Source: Orenia metallireducens
GTDB taxonomy: Bacteria; Bacillota; Halanaerobiia; Halobacteroidales; Halobacteroidaceae
Assembly (NCBI RefSeq): GCF_001693735.1
Contig: NZ_LWDV01000005.1
Span: forward strand, 28,222 to 92,221
DNA: 64,000 bases
Direction of reading: 5' to 3'
How positions within the stretch are numbered: position 1 is the first letter of the stretch; the number at the start of each line of letters is the position of its first letter. Position numbers and translations under genes: made by a program. Positions 1 through 7,954 of the stretch are shown here, one piece after another. The notes beneath the pieces were generated by a model. The model did no database searches and was not told the DNA's origin. It was given only the letters and a program-made list of their open reading frames with translations.

Positions 1-276
1 ATTTTTTATTTAGTTCAATTTTATTTTACAATGAAGCGATTTATATTGATTTTAATTTGATAGAAAGATATTCTATTTTCTTAAAATTAACTAAGATAAA
101 TTATTTGATAAACATTGTATAGTAAAAGGGATTTTATGTTTAGTTCAAGAACTATTTAGTAGAGTAATAAAAGAAATTAATCAGTACAAATAATAATATA
201 TAATTGATTTTGTATTAATTATGTACACTAATAAAGTTAATTTTAGATAGATAACTATAGATAAAGAGGTGAAAAT
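1..276. other. AT-rich region upstream of parA, no gene seen
   Basis: No convincing coding frame, structured RNA or repeat is visible. An AGAGGTG ribosome-binding site lies just before the parA ATG. The stretch presumably holds the parA promoter, but I could not pick a well-spaced -35/-10 pair. Confidence 0.5.
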
Positions 277-1038
277 ATGAGTAAGACTATTGCAATTGTT
301 AATCAAAAAGGTGGAGTAGGAAAGAGTACTACAACTGTTAATTTAGGAAGTTATTTAGCAGAGTTAGGTAAGAGGGTTCTATTATTGGATATAGATCCTC
401 AGGGGAATGCAACTAGTGGAGTTGGAGTGGACAAGTCTAAGATAGAAGATTGTATCTATGGAGTGTTAATAGAAGGAAAGAAGATAAGTGAAATAATGAA
501 AAATACTCTTATAGAAGGATTGGATATTGTTCCAGCAACCTTAGAATTGGCAGGAGCAGAGATTGAGTTAGTATCGAGTATCTCTAGAGAGTATAAAGTT
601 AAGCAGGCAATAAATGAGGTGAAAGAAGACTATGATTTTATCTTAATAGATTGTCCACCTTCTTTAGGTTTATTGACTCTAAATTCATTGGCAGCAGCTG
701 ATTCAGTATTAATTCCTATTCAATGCGAATATTATGCTTTAGAAGGATTAAGTCAGTTATTAAGCACTATCGAATTAATTAAAGGAGGACTGAACCCTGA
801 TATTGATATAAATGGTGTTCTATTAACAATGTATGACTCTAGAACAAATTTATCTGAACAGGTGAGCTATGAGGTTAAAGAGCATTTTGGTGAGATTGTT
901 TATAAGACAGTTATCCCAAGAAATGTACGTCTAAGTGAAGCACCGAGCTTTGGAGAACCGATTAATATTTATGATAAAACATCTGCAGGTGCTAAAGCAT
1001 ATTTAGAGTTGGCAAAGGAAGTGATGGTACGTGTCTAA
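277..1038 (+). CDS. parA: Chromosome-partitioning ATPase ParA/Soj
   Basis: A 253-residue ParA/MinD-superfamily ATPase. With ParB it segregates the origin region and, in spore formers, influences sporulation and replication initiation. The deviant Walker A motif KGGVGKST is at residues 11-18, the A' motif (DIDPQGN) at 38-44, and a Walker B-like FILIDCPPS segment near 120. The length matches chromosomal Soj proteins, with no N-terminal HTH of the plasmid type. The ATG follows an AGAGGTG site. The gene overlaps parB by 8 nt, so the two are translationally coupled. The family is certain; the chromosomal rather than plasmid assignment is inferred from the housekeeping neighbours. Confidence 0.97.
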   Translation: MSKTIAIVNQKGGVGKSTTTVNLGSYLAELGKRVLLLDIDPQGNATSGVGVDKSKIEDCIYGVLIEGKKISEIMKNTLIEGLDIVPATLELAGAEIELVSSISREYKVKQAINEVKEDYDFILIDCPPSLGLLTLNSLAAADSVLIPIQCEYYALEGLSQLLSTIELIKGGLNPDIDINGVLLTMYDSRTNLSEQVSYEVKEHFGEIVYKTVIPRNVRLSEAPSFGEPINIYDKTSAGAKAYLELAKEVMVRV

Positions 1039-1900
1039 AAGAAGATTAGGAAGAGGCTTAAATGCTTTGATTAGTACTCCTGATAGTAATTTAGTAGAAG
1101 GTGATGATTCACAGATAAAGAAGATTAATTTAGATTCCATTGAACCTAATCCTTATCAACCAAGAAAGACCTTTAATCAAGAGGAGTTAGAGGAGCTGAC
1201 ACATTCTATAAAAGAGCATGGATTGATTCAGCCTATTATAGTGAGAAAGGCTAAAAGTGGTTCAGGCTATCAGATAGTAGCAGGGGAGAGAAGATATAGA
1301 GCGTCTAAGAATTTAAATCTAAAAGAGATAGATGCAATTATTACAGATATTGATGAGCAGCAGATGATGGAGATTGCTTTAATTGAAAACTTACAGAGAA
1401 AAGACTTAAATCCAATTGAAGAAGCTGAGGCTTATCAACAATTAATCGATACCTTTAATTTGGTACAGGCTGAATTGGCTAAACGGGTTGGCAAAAGCCG
1501 TTCTAGCATAGCTAATTCTTTAAGGTTGTTAAAATTGCCTGATAAAATCAAAGAATATGTTTCACGTGGAACTCTAGCAATGGGGCATGCTCGCACTTTA
1601 TTAGCTATTGAAGATATTGATTTACAGAAGGAAGTAGCTAATCAGATAATAGAGAAAGAGTTGAGTGTAAGAGAAACGGAACGGTTAATTAAAGGGTTGA
1701 AGAATAAAACAAGTGAAAGTAAGTCTAAAAAGAAAGCAGTAACTAAAAAAGACCCAAATGTGACTATAGTTGAAGAGAGATTAAGAGGTATTTTAGGGAC
1801 CAAAGTAGCAATACAATCTGGAAAGAAGAAAGGGAAGATAGTTATTGAATATTATTCTAATGATGATTTATTTAGAATAATTGAAGTATTAGATAAATAA
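1031..1900 (+). CDS. parB: Chromosome-partitioning protein ParB/Spo0J
   Basis: A 289-residue ParB-family CTPase clamp that loads at parS and spreads on DNA. The GTG start lies inside the end of parA. The N-terminus has the ParA-stimulating basic stretch (KRRLGRGL). The ParB CTP-binding motifs are GERRYRAS at residues 85-92 and ENLQRKDLNP at 119-128. A helix-turn-helix (KRVGKSRSSIANSLRLLKLP) covers about 151-170, and a C-terminal dimerisation region follows a Lys-rich linker. A near-consensus parS palindrome lies 64 bp after the stop codon, supporting a working ParABS system. Confidence 0.97.
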   Translation: MSKRRLGRGLNALISTPDSNLVEGDDSQIKKINLDSIEPNPYQPRKTFNQEELEELTHSIKEHGLIQPIIVRKAKSGSGYQIVAGERRYRASKNLNLKEIDAIITDIDEQQMMEIALIENLQRKDLNPIEEAEAYQQLIDTFNLVQAELAKRVGKSRSSIANSLRLLKLPDKIKEYVSRGTLAMGHARTLLAIEDIDLQKEVANQIIEKELSVRETERLIKGLKNKTSESKSKKKAVTKKDPNVTIVEERLRGILGTKVAIQSGKKKGKIVIEYYSNDDLFRIIEVLDK

Positions 1901-1911
1901 GAATAAGTTGT

Positions 1912-1940
1912 TTGAAACTTTCTTTTTCATAATGTATAAT
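1912..1940 (+). promoter_or_regulatory. Sigma-A type promoter for the hydG leader
   Basis: TTGAAA (1912-1917), a 17-nt spacer, then TATAAT (1935-1940). It lies just after the parB stop. A start near 1947 would put the parS palindrome and the structured leader in the transcript. Confidence 0.7.
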
Positions 1941-1963
1941 ATAATTAAATCTGAATATACCAA

Positions 1964-1979
1964 TGTTTCACATGAAACA
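1964..1979. other. parS: parS-like ParB binding site
   Basis: A perfect-armed 16-bp palindrome, TGTTTCACATGAAACA. It differs from the common Firmicute parS consensus (TGTTTCACGTGAAACA) only at the central G, which is A here. It lies 64 bp downstream of parB. A second copy with the same CA centre occurs at 45387-45402, suggesting that this variant is the local consensus. Confidence 0.85.
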
Positions 1980-1980
1980 C

Positions 1981-2094
1981 CCTAATAGATTGGGATTTTC
2001 CTGGTTTAGAGGGGTAAGTGGAATATTAGTGCAAGTTCTCTAAATGAAAGGGGTATCCTAATCATAGGAGAGAGTGTCTTAGGGTTAGTATATC
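1981..2094 (+). ncRNA. Unclassified structured leader RNA upstream of hydG
   Basis: Nested pairings are visible. 1981-1984 pairs with 2065-2068; 1988-1996 with 2055-2063 (nine pairs including one wobble); 2005-2011 with 2038-2044 (seven perfect pairs). A purine-rich single-stranded stretch follows, and then a strong intrinsic terminator just before hydG. Promoter, folded domain, terminator, gene is the layout of a riboswitch or attenuator. I do not recognise a known class; the FMN, SAM, TPP, cobalamin, T-box and purine cores are absent. A free-standing small RNA is the alternative. Confidence 0.55.
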
Positions 2095-2124
2095 AAGACT
2101 TATCTCTGTGATAAGTCTTTTTTT
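2095..2124 (+). terminator. Intrinsic terminator before hydG
   Basis: A 10-bp perfect stem (AAGACTTATC with GATAAGTCTT), a 5-nt loop and a run of seven T. It lies between the leader RNA and the hydG start, so it either ends a small RNA or works as a conditional terminator. Confidence 0.85.
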
Positions 2125-2158
2125 GTTTATAAATGTGAAAAAAACCTCAAGGGGAGTG

Positions 2159-3550
2159 ATGAAGGTGTCAAAAGATTTTATTGATGATAAGAAGTTGGAG
2201 AATATTTTAGTACAGGCAAAGCCGACAGAAGAAGAGATAGAAAGGATTATTAATAAGTCATTAAATAAAGAGAGATTGTCTTTAGAAGAGACTGCAACTT
2301 TACTACAAGCTGAAAAGCCAGAATGGATTGAAAAAATATTTAAAGGTGCTGAAGAACTAAAGAATAGAATTTATGGTGATAGGATAGTATTATTCGCCCC
2401 TTTATATGTAGGGAATAAATGTATCAATAACTGTGAATATTGTGGTTTTAAGGCTTCTAATACTGAAATTGATCGCTGTACTTTGACAATTAAAGAATTA
2501 CAAGCTGAAGTTAAGGCAATGGAGAAGAAAGGGCAGAAGCGTTCTATATTAGTTTATGGGGAGAGTCCTGATTATGATGCAGACTTTATTGCTAAGACTG
2601 TTAAAGCTGTTTATGATACAAGAGAGGATAAAGGGGAGATTAGACGAGTTAATATCAATGCTGCTCCTTTGGATATAGATGGGTATAAAAAATTAAAAGA
2701 GGTTGGTATCGGAACTTACCAAATCTTCCAAGAGACCTATCATCATGAGACTTATCAAAGGGTACATCATTCTGGACCTAAAAGAGACTTTGAATGGAGA
2801 ATAACAGGTTTAGATAGAGCTATGGAAGCTGGCCTTGATGATGTAGGGATTGGAGTATTATTTGGGCTGTATGATTGGAAGTATGAAGTACTAGGTTTAT
2901 TAGAGCATACTATTCATCTTGAGAAAAAGTATAATGTTGGTCCCCATACAATATCATTCCCTAGATTAAAAGAGGCTAGTAATGTAAGTATAGATGATAA
3001 ATATCTTGTAGATGATGAAGAGTTTAAACGTATAATAGCTATCTTAAGGCTTGCTGTCCCTTATACAGGATTAATCTTAACAGCGCGTGAGGATGCTAAA
3101 TTAAGAAGAGAGGTTATTAATTTAGGAGTATCACAGATTGATGCAGGAACTAAGATAGAGATAAATGGTTATTCTGAAGATGATGATGAACAAGATATAA
3201 ACCGTGAGCAGTTTATGATAGGAGATAGTCGTTCTTTAGATGATGTAATTTATGAACTACTTAGTGATGGATATATTCCTTCCTTCTGTACTGCCTGTTA
3301 CCGTTTAGGTCGTACTGGAGAGCATTTTATGGAATTTGCTATTCCTGGATTTATCAAAAGGTACTGTGGGCCTAATGCTCTATTAACCTTCAAAGAATAT
3401 TTAGAAGATTATGCTTCTGAAAAGACTAAAGAGTTAGGAGAGAAGCTGATAGAAGAAAAATTGGCTGAGATAGAAGATGAGAAGACTAAAGAGAAGATAG
3501 AAGCTAAGTTAGAGGAGATTGAAAATGAAAAAAGAGATTTATACTTTTAA
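2159..3550 (+). CDS. hydG: [FeFe]-hydrogenase maturase HydG (tyrosine lyase)
   Basis: A radical-SAM enzyme of 463 residues. It cleaves tyrosine to supply CO and cyanide for the Fe(CO)2(CN) synthon of the H-cluster. The radical-SAM triad is C88-x3-C92-x2-C95. The C-terminal auxiliary-cluster motif C377-x2-C380-x22-C403 has exactly the HydG spacing and separates it from ThiH. The start at 2159 follows GGGGAG; an upstream in-frame ATG at 2108 would put the terminator inside the coding region, so I reject it. A charged Lys/Glu-rich helix ends the protein. It is first in a cluster with hydE, hydF and an aspartase gene. Confidence 0.95.
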   Translation: MKVSKDFIDDKKLENILVQAKPTEEEIERIINKSLNKERLSLEETATLLQAEKPEWIEKIFKGAEELKNRIYGDRIVLFAPLYVGNKCINNCEYCGFKASNTEIDRCTLTIKELQAEVKAMEKKGQKRSILVYGESPDYDADFIAKTVKAVYDTREDKGEIRRVNINAAPLDIDGYKKLKEVGIGTYQIFQETYHHETYQRVHHSGPKRDFEWRITGLDRAMEAGLDDVGIGVLFGLYDWKYEVLGLLEHTIHLEKKYNVGPHTISFPRLKEASNVSIDDKYLVDDEEFKRIIAILRLAVPYTGLILTAREDAKLRREVINLGVSQIDAGTKIEINGYSEDDDEQDINREQFMIGDSRSLDDVIYELLSDGYIPSFCTACYRLGRTGEHFMEFAIPGFIKRYCGPNALLTFKEYLEDYASEKTKELGEKLIEEKLAEIEDEKTKEKIEAKLEEIENEKRDLYF

Positions 3551-3769
3551 GTAAGAAAATATATTGACCAAGATAATAAGGTCTGGTTTAATAAAAAAGA
3601 AGGTAAGCGAATTAATTATCTTTTCAAGGTTGGAGAAGAACAATTTACTAATTCTGAAATAATAGAAGAGAATGAAGAGTTTCTATTATTGGGACAGTGT
3701 GTAAGTAATAAGTTGAAAGAGAAGTTAGAGATACTTTTTAATAATTATTTTAATTCAGATGAAAACTAA
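3525..3769 (+). pseudogene. Small ORF between hydG and hydE, broken by a one-base frameshift
   Basis: An AGGAG site (within 3512-3516) precedes ATG 3525, inside the hydG tail, but the frame stops after nine codons (TAA 3552-3554). In the -1 frame, 72 open codons follow from 3551 to the stop at 3767-3769, giving a charged 81-residue product if one base were restored near 3551. The open stretch fills the whole gap up to hydE, whose start is 19 nt further on. This spacing is what an intact operon gene would show. I do not recognise the protein. The stop context is not a classical slippery heptamer. Sequencing error, decay and coincidence are all possible. Confidence 0.4.
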
Positions 3770-3788
3770 ACTAGAAAGAGGGTATGAG

Positions 3789-4874
3789 ATGAACTTGGAA
3801 GCTATTTTGAACAAAGGTGAATTGACTAGAGATGATTTAATCTATTTAATGAATTTAGAGGATAAAGAAGGTTTACAGAAGTTATATGATAGAGCTTATC
3901 AGGTTAAAGCTGAATATATAGGGCAGAAGGTTTATTATCGAGGTTTAATAGAGTTTAGTAATGTATGTGTTAAGAACTGTAACTATTGTGGAATCAGAAA
4001 GGATAATAATAAGGTAGAGAGATTTACTATGACAGAGGAAGAAATTTTAGATAGGGCTAAATGGGCTTATGAAAACAATTATGGTTCTATTGTTCTACAA
4101 TCAGGTGAAAGAAGTGATAAGGAGTTTGTTGAGTTTGTTGATAATATAATCAAGAAGATTAAAGAACTAAGTAATAATGAATTGGGGATTACCCTATCCT
4201 TAGGGGAACAGAGTAAAGAGACTTATCAGCGTTGGTATGACCTAGGAGCCCATCGTTACCTGCTGAGAATAGAGAGCTCTAACAAAGAGCTATATAACTC
4301 CCTTCACCCTGATGATCATGACTTTAAACGTAGATTAGAGTGTTTAGCAGAGATGAAAGAGATAGGTTATCAAGTAGGTACTGGAGTAATGATTGGATTT
4401 CCAGGCCAGACTATAGAAGACTTGGTTGATGATTTACTCTTCTTTAAAGAGAATGATATCGATATGGTTGGGATGGGACCTTATGTTCTCCATGAAGATA
4501 CACCAACAGCTAAGGATGTTGAAGATAATGAATTAATAAAGACTAGAAATCTTAATTGGGGATTGAAGATGGTAGCAATCTTAAGGTTATTAATGAAAGA
4601 TATTAATATTGCAGCAACTACTGCCTTACAAGCTCTAAATCCAGTAGGGCGTGAGATGGCGTTAAAGGCTGGGGCTAATATCTTAATGCCGATTATAACT
4701 CACCGAAAATATCGAACAGAGTATCAACTCTATGAGAATAAACCCTGTATCGATGAAGAAGCATCTGACTGTAAGAACTGCTTAGCTGCTAGAGTAGGTA
4801 CAGTAGGTGATGAGATTATTTATGGTGAGTGGGGAGATTCACCACATTACTTTAAAAGAACTGGTCAAAAGTAA
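3789..4874 (+). CDS. hydE: [FeFe]-hydrogenase maturase HydE (radical SAM)
   Basis: A 361-residue radical-SAM protein of the BioB-like fold that processes the HydG product on the way to the bridging dithiomethylamine and diiron core. The cluster triad is C60-x3-C64-x2-C67, and GVMIGFPGQT near residue 200 fits the HydE family. The start at 3789 follows AGAGGG at good spacing; an in-frame ATG at 3759 overlaps the small broken ORF and has no Shine-Dalgarno. Length is close to Thermotoga HydE. Two further cysteines near the C-terminus (CKNC) fit the non-essential second cluster of many HydE proteins, though this is not proven here. Confidence 0.95.
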   Translation: MNLEAILNKGELTRDDLIYLMNLEDKEGLQKLYDRAYQVKAEYIGQKVYYRGLIEFSNVCVKNCNYCGIRKDNNKVERFTMTEEEILDRAKWAYENNYGSIVLQSGERSDKEFVEFVDNIIKKIKELSNNELGITLSLGEQSKETYQRWYDLGAHRYLLRIESSNKELYNSLHPDDHDFKRRLECLAEMKEIGYQVGTGVMIGFPGQTIEDLVDDLLFFKENDIDMVGMGPYVLHEDTPTAKDVEDNELIKTRNLNWGLKMVAILRLLMKDINIAATTALQALNPVGREMALKAGANILMPIITHRKYRTEYQLYENKPCIDEEASDCKNCLAARVGTVGDEIIYGEWGDSPHYFKRTGQK

Positions 4875-4947
4875 TTTTAAGTGAATAGGGAATATAGGGT
4901 ATTGCGACATTTTTACTTTTTAAAAGTTAGCAAAATTATTAAAACTA

Positions 4948-4981
4948 TTACGGGAAAGCTTATCAGCTTTTTTCCGTGTTA
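4948..4981. repeat. Intergenic hairpin repeat, family B
   Basis: Begins TTACGGGAAAGCTTATCAGC and ends TTTTCCGTGTTA, so it folds into a hairpin. The reverse complement of 58417-58448 is nearly identical, and flanking bases (ATTAAAA just before) are also similar. A more diverged member with the CCGTGTTA end lies at 23720-23751. Confidence 0.6.
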
Positions 4982-5080
4982 CTTTTAGTATTGCACTCCA
5001 AGAGTACTTCCTCAGAAAGAAAGAAAACTTCCTTTAGGGCGCCTTAAAAGTAACCAAGTTTTAAAAATCTTTAAAGTCTC

Positions 5081-5115
5081 TTAACTGTCAATTGTTAACT
5101 GTACACTGTAAACTG
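5081..5115. repeat. Dispersed intergenic repeat, family A
   Basis: TTAACTGTCAATTGTTAACT followed by GTACACTGTAAACTG. It is built from 7-8 bp units of the form AAYTGT. Close relatives occur at 34184-34300, 45206-45246, 52606-52724, 53771-53845 and 54599-54633, always between genes. Confidence 0.6.
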
Positions 5116-5201
5116 ACACAAAGTATTGTAATGTCCATTTATTATAAAACTCAAATCTAAATTAATTTATATTTTTCATATAAACTTGGAGGTGAAGAAT
5201 T

Positions 5202-6422
5202 ATGCAGAACACACCACAGGCTAATAGATTACACATTGCTCTTTTGGGGAGGAGAAATGCTGGTAAATCTAGCCTAATTAATGCACTGACCAATCAGGAT
5301 TTGGCTGTTGTCTCTGATGTAGCAGGAACAACGACTGATCCAGTATATAAATCTATGGAGATTTTACCGATTGGACCAGTAACTATTATCGATACAGCCG
5401 GAATTGATGATGTAGGAGAGCTAGGAGAGTTAAGAATCAAGAAGACCAAAGAGGCTTTAAGTAGAACTGATTTGGCTTTATTGGTAGTTGATCCTGAAGC
5501 AGAGGTAGATGAATACGAGAAGAAGTTATTAGCTGAATTAGAGGAGAGAGAGATTCCTGTTGTAGGTGTAGTTAATAAAGAAGATAAATTTGAAGATATA
5601 GATATGAAGTTTTTAATGAAGGAATTAGGTATTAAATTATTAAAAGTTAGTGCCAAAGAGCAGACAGGAATAGAAGAGTTAAAGAAAGAGATAATCTTAC
5701 AAGCACCAGAGAAGTTTGAAGAACCTCATATTATTGGAGATTTAATCAAACCTCAAGATATAGTTGTATTAGTTATTCCTATAGATTTGGCTGCCCCTAA
5801 GGGAAGATTAATCTTACCACAAGTCCAGACCTTGCGAGATATTCTTGATAATGATGGTCAAGCAGTGGTAGTAAAGGAAAGGGAGTTAAAGGGTGCTTTA
5901 GATAGTCTTAAAAAGAAGCCTAAGATTGTAGTTACCGATTCCCAAGCTTTCATGAAAGTAGCTGCTGATGTACCTGAGGATATTATGTTAACTGGATTCT
6001 CGATTCTATTTGCTCGCTATAAAGGTGATTTAGAGATTTTTACTAGGGGGGCTAAAGGGATTACCAAACTTAAAGCAGGAGACAAGGTATTAATCTGTGA
6101 AAGCTGTACTCATCACCGGACTGCTGATGATATTGGAACAGTAAAAATTCCTCGTTGGTTACGCCAAGAAGTAGGCGGAGAGTTACAGTTTGATCATGTT
6201 GCTGGAAGAGAATTTCCCGATAATCTTAAAGAGTATAATTTAATTGTTCAATGTGGTGGATGTATGACTAATCGCAAAGAAATCTTATATAGATTAAAGA
6301 AGGCTGATAGTCTAGGTGTTCCAATAGTTAATTATGGTATGTTAATTGCTTATGTACACGGTATTTTAGATAGAGCATTAGAACCATTTCCATTAGCTCA
6401 GATGATTTGGGAGGAAGAATAA
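5202..6422 (+). CDS. hydF: [FeFe]-hydrogenase maturation GTPase HydF
   Basis: A 406-residue scaffold GTPase that carries the [2Fe] precursor to apo-hydrogenase. The N-terminal Era-like GTPase has G1 GRRNAGKSS (residues 16-24), a DTAGIDDVG G3 segment, NKED (G4) and VSAKE (G5). The C-terminal [4Fe-4S] ligand motif is C302-T-H304 ... C351-G-G-C354, matching CxHx(46-53)CxxC. A GGAGGTGAAG site precedes the ATG. The stop overlaps the aspartase ATG by one base (TAATG), showing coupled translation. Confidence 0.96.
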   Translation: MQNTPQANRLHIALLGRRNAGKSSLINALTNQDLAVVSDVAGTTTDPVYKSMEILPIGPVTIIDTAGIDDVGELGELRIKKTKEALSRTDLALLVVDPEAEVDEYEKKLLAELEEREIPVVGVVNKEDKFEDIDMKFLMKELGIKLLKVSAKEQTGIEELKKEIILQAPEKFEEPHIIGDLIKPQDIVVLVIPIDLAAPKGRLILPQVQTLRDILDNDGQAVVVKERELKGALDSLKKKPKIVVTDSQAFMKVAADVPEDIMLTGFSILFARYKGDLEIFTRGAKGITKLKAGDKVLICESCTHHRTADDIGTVKIPRWLRQEVGGELQFDHVAGREFPDNLKEYNLIVQCGGCMTNRKEILYRLKKADSLGVPIVNYGMLIAYVHGILDRALEPFPLAQMIWEEE

Positions 6423-7843
6423 TGAGAATTGAAGAGGATTTGTTGGGCTCTCGAGAGATTGAGAAAGGCAGCTATTATGGAATTAGTACTCTAAGGTCTG
6501 CTGAAAATTTTAATCTTACTGGCAGAAGAGTCAACTTAGAATTAATTAAGGCTATAGTTCAAATCAAAGAGGCTGCAATAATCACCAATTATGAATTAGC
6601 TAAGGTCAGTGAAGAGAAGAAAGATGCTGTTTTACAAGCTTGTAAAGAAGTCTTAGCAGGAGAGTTTGATGAAGAGTTTATTCTAGATGCTTTGCAGGGT
6701 GGAGCGGGGACATCCACAAATATGATGGTTAATGAAGTAATTGCTAATCGAGCTATTGAGCTTTTAGGTGGACAGAAGGGTGATTATAGTATAGTTCATC
6801 CCAATGAAGATATTAATATGAGCCAATCTACCAATGATGTCTATCCAACTGCTGTTAGAATTGCTGCCTTAAAATTATTGATACCTTTAAGTGAAGAGGT
6901 TGTTAACTTACAAGAAGCATTACAAGAAAAAGAGAGAGAATTTGCCAACTATCTTAAATTAGGTCGTACCCAACTACAGGATGCTGTACCTATTACTTTA
7001 GGACAGGAGTTCTCTGCTTATGCTGAAACAATTAGCCGCGATAGGTGGAGGTTATTTAAAGTATCTGAGCGATTAAAGCAGATTAACTTAGGTGGAACAG
7101 CTATAGGAACGGGATTGAATGCTCCTCGTAAATATATCTTCAAGGTTGTTAAGGAAATTAGAAACATCACAGGTCTGAATCTGGCTCATGCAGAGAATAT
7201 GATAGATAATACACAAAATTTAGATGTTTTTGTAGAAGTTTCAGGCTTGTTAAAGGCTTTGGCTGTAAATTTAAATAAGATTGCTAATGATTTAAGATTA
7301 TTAAGCTCAGGACCTAAAGGTGGTATAGGTGAGATTAAATTACCTCAAGTACAGGTAGGATCTTCTATTATGCCAGGTAAGATCAACCCAGTGATCCCTG
7401 AAGCAATCAATCAGGTAGCTTTTCTAGTAATTAGTAATGACCAAGCGATTACTTTAGCTGCTCAGGCAGGTCAGTTGGAGTTGAATGTAATGATCCCTTT
7501 ATTGGTTGATAAATTGCTAGAGAGTTTAACAGTCTTAAAAAATGGTGTTAAATTATTTAGAGAGAGATGTATTATAGGGATTGAAGCGAATCAAGAGAGG
7601 TGTCAAGAGTTATTAGAAGATAGCTTAGGACTATTAACAGCGCTAAATCCTTATCTAGGTTATAAATTGACAACAGAGATTGCCAAAGAGGTTTTAATAG
7701 GGAAGAAGAAGGTTAGAGAGGTTGTTTTGGAGAAGGGTATCTTTAGTGAAGAAGAGTTAAATCAAATTTTAAGTCCAAGTGAGATGACCCATCCAGGTAT
7801 AGCAGCAGAAAAGTTATATAAAAAACGGAAGATAAAAGATTAG
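6422..7843 (+). CDS. aspA: Aspartate ammonia-lyase (aspartase)
   Basis: A 473-residue enzyme of the fumarase/aspartase superfamily that splits aspartate into fumarate and ammonia. The catalytic loop GSSIMPGKINPV is at residues 313-324. The stretch GGAGTSTNM at 93-101 is of the aspartase rather than the class II fumarase type, and NMSQSTNDVYPT follows at 132-143. The start at 6422 follows GGAGGAAG inside the hydF end. Its coupling to hydF suggests a link with maturation, for instance ammonia supply for the bridging amine; that link is inference. Class II fumarase is the less likely alternative. Confidence 0.85.
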   Translation: MRIEEDLLGSREIEKGSYYGISTLRSAENFNLTGRRVNLELIKAIVQIKEAAIITNYELAKVSEEKKDAVLQACKEVLAGEFDEEFILDALQGGAGTSTNMMVNEVIANRAIELLGGQKGDYSIVHPNEDINMSQSTNDVYPTAVRIAALKLLIPLSEEVVNLQEALQEKEREFANYLKLGRTQLQDAVPITLGQEFSAYAETISRDRWRLFKVSERLKQINLGGTAIGTGLNAPRKYIFKVVKEIRNITGLNLAHAENMIDNTQNLDVFVEVSGLLKALAVNLNKIANDLRLLSSGPKGGIGEIKLPQVQVGSSIMPGKINPVIPEAINQVAFLVISNDQAITLAAQAGQLELNVMIPLLVDKLLESLTVLKNGVKLFRERCIIGIEANQERCQELLEDSLGLLTALNPYLGYKLTTEIAKEVLIGKKKVREVVLEKGIFSEEELNQILSPSEMTHPGIAAEKLYKKRKIKD

Positions 7844-7846
7844 TAT

Positions 7847-7875
7847 AAAAAGGAGAGGAAAAAACCTCTCTTTTT
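7847..7875 (+). terminator. Terminator after aspA
   Basis: GAGAGG pairs with CCTCTC across a six-A loop and is flanked by A and T runs (AAAAA/TTTTT). It closes the hyd-aspA cluster. Confidence 0.75.
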
Positions 7876-7954
7876 ACTATTTTAGAAGGAATTAAAAGAT
7901 AAAAGTATAATTTTTTTATAGAATAGAGGAATAAAGAAGGAGAGAAGAGATAAA

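Larger units (their letters stand above)
4875..5201. other. Repeat-rich spacer between hydE and hydF
   Basis: No gene is visible. The spacer holds three recognisable repeat pieces. A TTACGGGAAAGC... hairpin at 4948-4981 recurs inverted at 58417-58448. CACTCCAAGAGTACTT at 4994-5009 recurs inverted with one change at 23875-23890. A 7-bp-periodic element lies at 5081-5115. The hydF promoter must lie here if hydF is not co-transcribed with hydE, but I could not choose one. Confidence 0.6.

Noticed and set aside
1947-2124. 6S RNA or a T-box for the hydG leader
   Set aside because: The long single hairpin with a central bubble typical of 6S RNA is not formed, and the T-box core (TGGNACCGCG) is absent. 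I kept it as unclassified.
2108-2158. Upstream in-frame start for hydG
   Set aside because: It lies inside the terminator hairpin and T-run and has no Shine-Dalgarno. The ATG at 2159 follows GGGGAG and gives the normal HydG N-terminus.
5294-5656. Long antisense frame opposite hydF
   Set aside because: It is Ser/Thr-rich, low-complexity translation opposite a confidently identified gene, with no promoter or ribosome-binding site. Similar antisense frames opposite purB, purH and lysA were left out for the same reason.
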